36,423 bases of DNA from an uncultured Bacilli bacterium (lineage in GTDB: Bacteria > Bacillota_I > Bacilli_A > RF39 > UBA660), in NCBI GenBank assembly GCA_947625425.1, contig CANQOH010000010.1:1-36423 (forward strand). The letters run 5' to 3'. Position 1 is the first letter of the stretch, and each line of letters begins with the position of its first letter. Shown here in pieces: positions 33,218 through 36,423 of this stretch. Under the pieces are notes generated by a model that was not told the origin of the DNA, made no database searches, and worked only from the letters and a program-made list of their open reading frames with translations. A program made the translations under genes and the position numbers.

Positions 33218-33232
33218 TAAATAGGTGGTTAC

Positions 33233-34435
33233 ATGGAAATACTTGCAGACAAACTAAGACCTCAAACTTTAGATGATATAATTGGTCAAGAACACTTAGT
33301 TGGAAAAAATAAGATAATCCGCAATTTAGTTAATAATAATCATTTAGTAAGTATGATACTTTATGGTAAACCAGGTATAGGTAAGACATCTATTGCTTGT
33401 GCTATTGCTAATACCATTAATAAACCATATCGTATGTTAAATGCCACTATTAATAATAAACAAGATTTTGATATTGTTATTGAAGAAGCTAAAATGAATG
33501 GTGAAATGATCATTATTATGGATGAAATTCATCGTTTAAATAAAGATAAACAAGACTTATTATTACCTTATATTGAAAATGGTTTAATAACACTTATTGG
33601 TATGACAACTTCTAATCCTTATCATAAGATTAATCCAGCTATTCGTAGTCGTTGTCAAATATTTGAATTAAAGGAATTATCTATTGCTAATATCAAAGAA
33701 GGTATTAAAAGAGCTTGTAAGTATTTACCAGGTATTAAAATAGATGAAGAAGCTATAAATACTATTGCTAGATTATGTAGTGGTGATTTACGTAGTGCTA
33801 TTAATTTACTCGAAGTAGCTTATTATGGTACTAATGATAAACATGTAACTTTAGAAGCTGTAACTAATGTTAATTCAAAAGCTATCTTTTTCTCTGATAG
33901 TGATGAAGATGGTCATTATGATGTTTTATCTGGTTTACAAAAATCAATCCGTGGTTCAGATGTCGATGCTTCCCTTCACTACTTAGCTAGATTAATTACT
34001 GAAGGTGATTTAGATAGTATATATCGTCGTTTAAGTGTTATTGCCTATGAAGATATTGGTTTAGCTAATCCTGGTATTGGTCCTAAACTAATGGCAGCAA
34101 TTCATGCTGCTGAATTAGTTGGTCTTCCAGAAGCTCGTATTCCTTTAGGAACCATTGTTACTGAAATGGCTTTAAGCCCAAAAAGTAATAGTGCCCATGT
34201 TGCTTTAGATATGGCTCTTACAGATATTGAAAATGGTACAACTGGTAATCTACCAGAGCATATTAAAACTAATAGTCCATTATATAAATATCCCCATGAC
34301 TATCCTAACTCATGGGTTAAACAACAATATCTACCAGATAATATTAAAAATAAAAAATACTATCAACCTAAAAATAATAAATATGAAATGAATATTAATA
34401 AAATCCATGAAGAAATGAAAGGTGTTAAAAAATGA
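33233..34435 (+). CDS. rarA: replication-associated recombination protein RarA (MgsA)
   Basis: 400 residues. AAA+ ATPase that works at stalled replication forks as a clamp-loader-like tetramer. The N-terminal LADKLRPQTLDDIIGQEHLVG, Walker A GKPGIGKT (45-52), Walker B IIIMDEIHR (D97, E98) and the sensor-2 region SGDLRSAINLLE are typical. The C-terminal part (SIRGSDVDASLHYLARLI, RRLSVIAYEDIGLANP) is the RarA tetramerisation region. The gene overlaps gpsA by 4 nt (ATGA). In Bacillus rarA (yrvN) neighbours tcdA (yrvM), which lies about 1.2 kb downstream on the opposite strand here. Confidence 0.92.
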   Translation: MEILADKLRPQTLDDIIGQEHLVGKNKIIRNLVNNNHLVSMILYGKPGIGKTSIACAIANTINKPYRMLNATINNKQDFDIVIEEAKMNGEMIIIMDEIHRLNKDKQDLLLPYIENGLITLIGMTTSNPYHKINPAIRSRCQIFELKELSIANIKEGIKRACKYLPGIKIDEEAINTIARLCSGDLRSAINLLEVAYYGTNDKHVTLEAVTNVNSKAIFFSDSDEDGHYDVLSGLQKSIRGSDVDASLHYLARLITEGDLDSIYRRLSVIAYEDIGLANPGIGPKLMAAIHAAELVGLPEARIPLGTIVTEMALSPKSNSAHVALDMALTDIENGTTGNLPEHIKTNSPLYKYPHDYPNSWVKQQYLPDNIKNKKYYQPKNNKYEMNINKIHEEMKGVKK

Positions 34436-35409
34436 AAATAGCTCTTATAGGAACAGGCGTTTATGGTTTAGCTATTGCTAGTGCCTTAAGTAAAAATAAT
34501 AAAAATATTATAATGTGGACTGAAGATCCTAAAAAATATGAAGCATATCAAAAAGAAGGACGTATAACAGGAATTATTCCAGGTTATGAAGTTCCAAAAT
34601 TTATTAAACTAACAACTGATTATGCTAAAGCATGCAAAGATACTGATATTATCTTTATTACATCAACTGCTGCTTACGTTGGTGAAATATGTAAATCAAT
34701 TAAACCATATATCAATAAAAAAACCGTTATCTGTATCGCCTCTAAAGGTATTGAAGATAAATCATGTGAATTCTTAAGTGATATAGCTTATGAAACATTA
34801 AAAATAAAACATATTGCGATAATATCAGGTCCATCTTTTGCGATTGATATGGTAAATAACAATCCTGTTGGTTTATCAATCGCTTCTCATAGTAAAAAAG
34901 CTATCAGATGTATTAAAGAAGTCTTAGAAAACGATACTTTAAAACTAAGAGATACCACTGACTTAATTGGTGTCCAAATATGTGGTAGTATCAAAAACGT
35001 TATTGCTGTCGCTGCTGGTATGTTAGATGGGATGAATTATCCGGAATCTACTCAAAGTTTTCTAATTACTGAAGCTTTAAATGATATTAAAAACTTAATT
35101 GCTGCTCTAGGTGGTAATCCCAAAACTATTACTTCCTTTGCAGGTGTTGGTGATCTTCTTCTTACTTGTACTTCAACTAAAAGCCGTAACTTCACCTTTG
35201 GTCGTGTAATTGGGGCTGGAGCTACTAAAGAAGAAAAAGAAGAACACCTAAAAAAGAATACAGTTGAAGGTTACTATACCTTAAAAAGTATTTATAAACT
35301 AATCAAAAATAAAAAAATAAAAATGCCTATTATCGACTTAATCTATAAAATAGTAATGAATGATGAAAATCCTCAATTACTAGTATCATTCTTAGTAAAT
35401 AAAAAGTGA
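34432..35409 (+). CDS. gpsA: NAD(P)-dependent glycerol-3-phosphate dehydrogenase
   Basis: 325 residues. Makes sn-glycerol 3-phosphate from dihydroxyacetone phosphate for phospholipid synthesis, in the cytoplasm. GxGxxG is GTGVYG (7-12). The substrate motifs are SKGIE (104-108), SGPSFA (132-137), catalytic K188 in CGSIKNVIAVAAG, and SRNFTFGR (251-258). The usual GAGSWG is replaced by GTGVYG, still a valid Rossmann turn. Translation is coupled to rarA. A bidirectional terminator overlaps the stop codon. Confidence 0.93.
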   Translation: MKIALIGTGVYGLAIASALSKNNKNIIMWTEDPKKYEAYQKEGRITGIIPGYEVPKFIKLTTDYAKACKDTDIIFITSTAAYVGEICKSIKPYINKKTVICIASKGIEDKSCEFLSDIAYETLKIKHIAIISGPSFAIDMVNNNPVGLSIASHSKKAIRCIKEVLENDTLKLRDTTDLIGVQICGSIKNVIAVAAGMLDGMNYPESTQSFLITEALNDIKNLIAALGGNPKTITSFAGVGDLLLTCTSTKSRNFTFGRVIGAGATKEEKEEHLKKNTVEGYYTLKSIYKLIKNKKIKMPIIDLIYKIVMNDENPQLLVSFLVNKK

Positions 35410-35432
35410 AAACTATTCGTTTTCACTTTTAT
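35402..35432. terminator. bidirectional terminator between gpsA and the converging operon
   Basis: Twelve-base-pair stem AAAAGTGAAAAC (35402-35413) with GTTTTCACTTTT (35419-35430), loop TATTC. It overlaps the ends of both converging genes. Confidence 0.85.
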
Positions 35433-35637
35433 TATTATCTTCATAAAGATCTAAATAATCATTTATTGTCTTTTTGATTTCTTTTTCTTCTTCCTTATCC
35501 TTAGCATTGGAAAGTAAGAAATCAAAATAAGTTGTCTTTTCACAAAAAGTTAAATCTGGATTAGCTAAAGTACTATCTTTCATAACTTCATTAACATTTT
35601 CTAACTCTTTAGTTTGTTCAAGTTCTTTATCGTCCAT
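35413..35637 (-). CDS. small acidic protein coupled to tcdA
   Basis: 74 residues, very acidic (many Glu/Asp), with a helical tail (KDKEEEKEIKKTINDYLDLYED). No family recognised. The start is ATG at 35637: GGAAGTG lies just upstream on the minus strand. An in-frame ATG at 35652 forms part of that site. It overlaps the end of tcdA by 11 nt. Confidence 0.6.
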   Translation of the reverse strand: MDDKELEQTKELENVNEVMKDSTLANPDLTFCEKTTYFDFLLSNAKDKEEEKEIKKTINDYLDLYEDNNKSENE

Positions 35638-36325
35638 TAATATCACTTCCATTTTTTATTATATCACTAAATACATAATTTGCGATATAAAAACCTGCTA
35701 CATTAGGAACTAAACTAATTGAACCTGGAACACGACTATGATTTTTAATTGGTATTTCTTTAGAACATAAAACAGGTATCTTAGCTTTAATCTGATTATC
35801 TCTTAATAATTTACGCATTACTTTAGCTACTGGATCATTATTAGTTTTCCATATATTAGTTATTTCTAACTTCGTAGCATCTAATCTATTACCAGTCCCC
35901 ATTGAACTAATAATCTTTACTTTATATTTTAAAGCTTCTTTAATTAATAATAACTTTGTCGTCATTGTATCACAACAATCTATAATATAATCATATGTAT
36001 CTATAGGAATTTCACTAATATTAGACTCATTTAGAAACAAATCATATGTCTTAACTAAAATATCAGGATTAATAGATAAACCTCTTAATTTAGCCTCTAA
36101 TACCTTTAAATGACCTATATTATTTTTATTAGATAATAACTGTCTATTTAAATTAGATTCATCAAAAGAATCATTATCTACAACATCAATATATTTAATA
36201 CCAAGACGAACTAAAGCTTCAAAACAAGCTCCACCTACTCCACCAACTCCAACAATTAATATTCTAGTATTAACTAATTTATTAATTTGTTCATCATCAA
36301 GTAATAATTTCATTTTTTCAAACAT
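35627..36325 (-). CDS. tcdA: tRNA threonylcarbamoyladenosine dehydratase TcdA (YrvM/CsdL)
   Basis: 232 residues, E1-like ThiF family. It uses ATP to cyclise t6A37 of tRNA to ct6A. Nucleotide-binding GVGGVGG (26-32), the acidic DNDSFDESNLNRQ (50-62), IIDCCDTMTTK and the TcdA-specific DPVAKVMRKLLR are present. GSISLVPNVAGFYIANYVF is the usual C-terminal stretch. AAGGTGAT lies 5 nt before the ATG on the minus strand. It is followed by a coupled small acidic protein and preceded by a probable 6S RNA, as in Bacillus. Confidence 0.9.
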   Translation of the reverse strand: MFEKMKLLLDDEQINKLVNTRILIVGVGGVGGACFEALVRLGIKYIDVVDNDSFDESNLNRQLLSNKNNIGHLKVLEAKLRGLSINPDILVKTYDLFLNESNISEIPIDTYDYIIDCCDTMTTKLLLIKEALKYKVKIISSMGTGNRLDATKLEITNIWKTNNDPVAKVMRKLLRDNQIKAKIPVLCSKEIPIKNHSRVPGSISLVPNVAGFYIANYVFSDIIKNGSDINGR

Positions 36326-36344
36326 CTTATCACCTTAATCCAAT

Positions 36345-36423
36345 AAAAAAACTCAAGGGATGCTTACTAGTGAATAAAAAACCTGCACTACACAGGTGGG
36401 TGTCACATGAATTGCTTTAGGAT
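36345..36423 (-). ncRNA. ssrS: 6S RNA, 3' part (cut by the window edge)
   Basis: Read on the minus strand, the region contains a hairpin ACCTG-N5-CAGGT with neighbours (about 36380-36400) and ends in GCATCCCTTGAG followed by seven T, which looks like the right arm of the closing stem plus terminator. The partner CTCAAGGG would be beyond the window. The position just upstream of tcdA (yrvM) matches that of 6S RNA bsrA in Bacillus as I recall. 6S RNA binds sigma-A holoenzyme. A full secondary structure cannot be checked here. Confidence 0.55.

Noticed and set aside
1..36423. Mollicute-type code (TGA = Trp), suggested by the high AT content
   Set aside because: Trp is TGG throughout, and TGA ends rarA, gpsA, the 52-aa gene and the xerD-like gene at expected lengths.

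Overview
The window is an AT-rich stretch of a bacterial chromosome. It uses the standard bacterial code: every Trp is TGG, and TGA ends genes such as rarA and gpsA. Shine-Dalgarno sites of the AGGAGG/AGGTGG type, sigma-A-like promoters, U-tailed hairpin terminators and gene content (rarA-tcdA-6S RNA neighbourhood, MucBP and M26 surface proteins, SpoIIM-like protein, DUF1292-like protein) point to a low-GC Bacillota. My guess is an uncultured gut lineage of Bacilli near RF39/Erysipelotrichales. The taxonomy is inference; no composition was computed.

Layout. (a) 1-3200: a left-truncated ToxN/CptN-like endoribonuclease gene, a cytoplasmic GH13 alpha-glucanase and an unknown small protein. (b) 3200-13600: a membrane-anchored HELGH metallopeptidase, a wall-anchored MucBP protein with an NPDTG sorting signal, and a 2441-residue M26 (IgA1-protease-like) zinc metalloprotease carrying cohesin-like, dockerin-like and GLUG modules. 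(c) 13680-15465: an overlapping PfkB-like/Smr pair and an unknown protein behind two tandem promoters. (d) 15550-25120: mostly envelope proteins. These are two paralogues resembling the N-terminal half of LytR-CpsA-Psr proteins but lacking the LCP domain, an RDD protein, an internally duplicated membrane protein, a Pro-rich membrane protein with a DUF1292-like partner, a U32 protein, MscL and a SpoIIM-like protein. (e) 25130-28926: a tight operon of a coiled-coil/solenoid membrane protein, a 52-residue peptide, a helical protein and a Ycf46-like AAA+ ATPase. I think this is an undescribed module. (f) 28930-29785: an HTH regulator behind a near-perfect promoter with overlapping inverted repeats.

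(g) 29786-30590 is gene-free. It holds four dispersed copies of an element with fixed internal geometry and covarying stems, then at 30524-30551 a sequence matching 23 of 28 positions of the Bacillus subtilis dif site as I recall it. A XerC/XerD recombinase gene lies about 2 kb away, and genes to the left of dif run almost all rightward while the first ones to its right run leftward. This is probably the replication terminus. (h) 30590-36423: a ZIP metal transporter, a 46-residue basic protein, a Cys-rich anchored protein coupled to xerD, a rarA-gpsA operon, a small acidic protein coupled to tcdA, and the 3' part of a probable 6S RNA at the right edge.

Many annotated-looking GTG starts a few codons upstream of an ATG are really part of the ribosome binding site (AGGTG). 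The starts below use the ATG where a Shine-Dalgarno site supports it.
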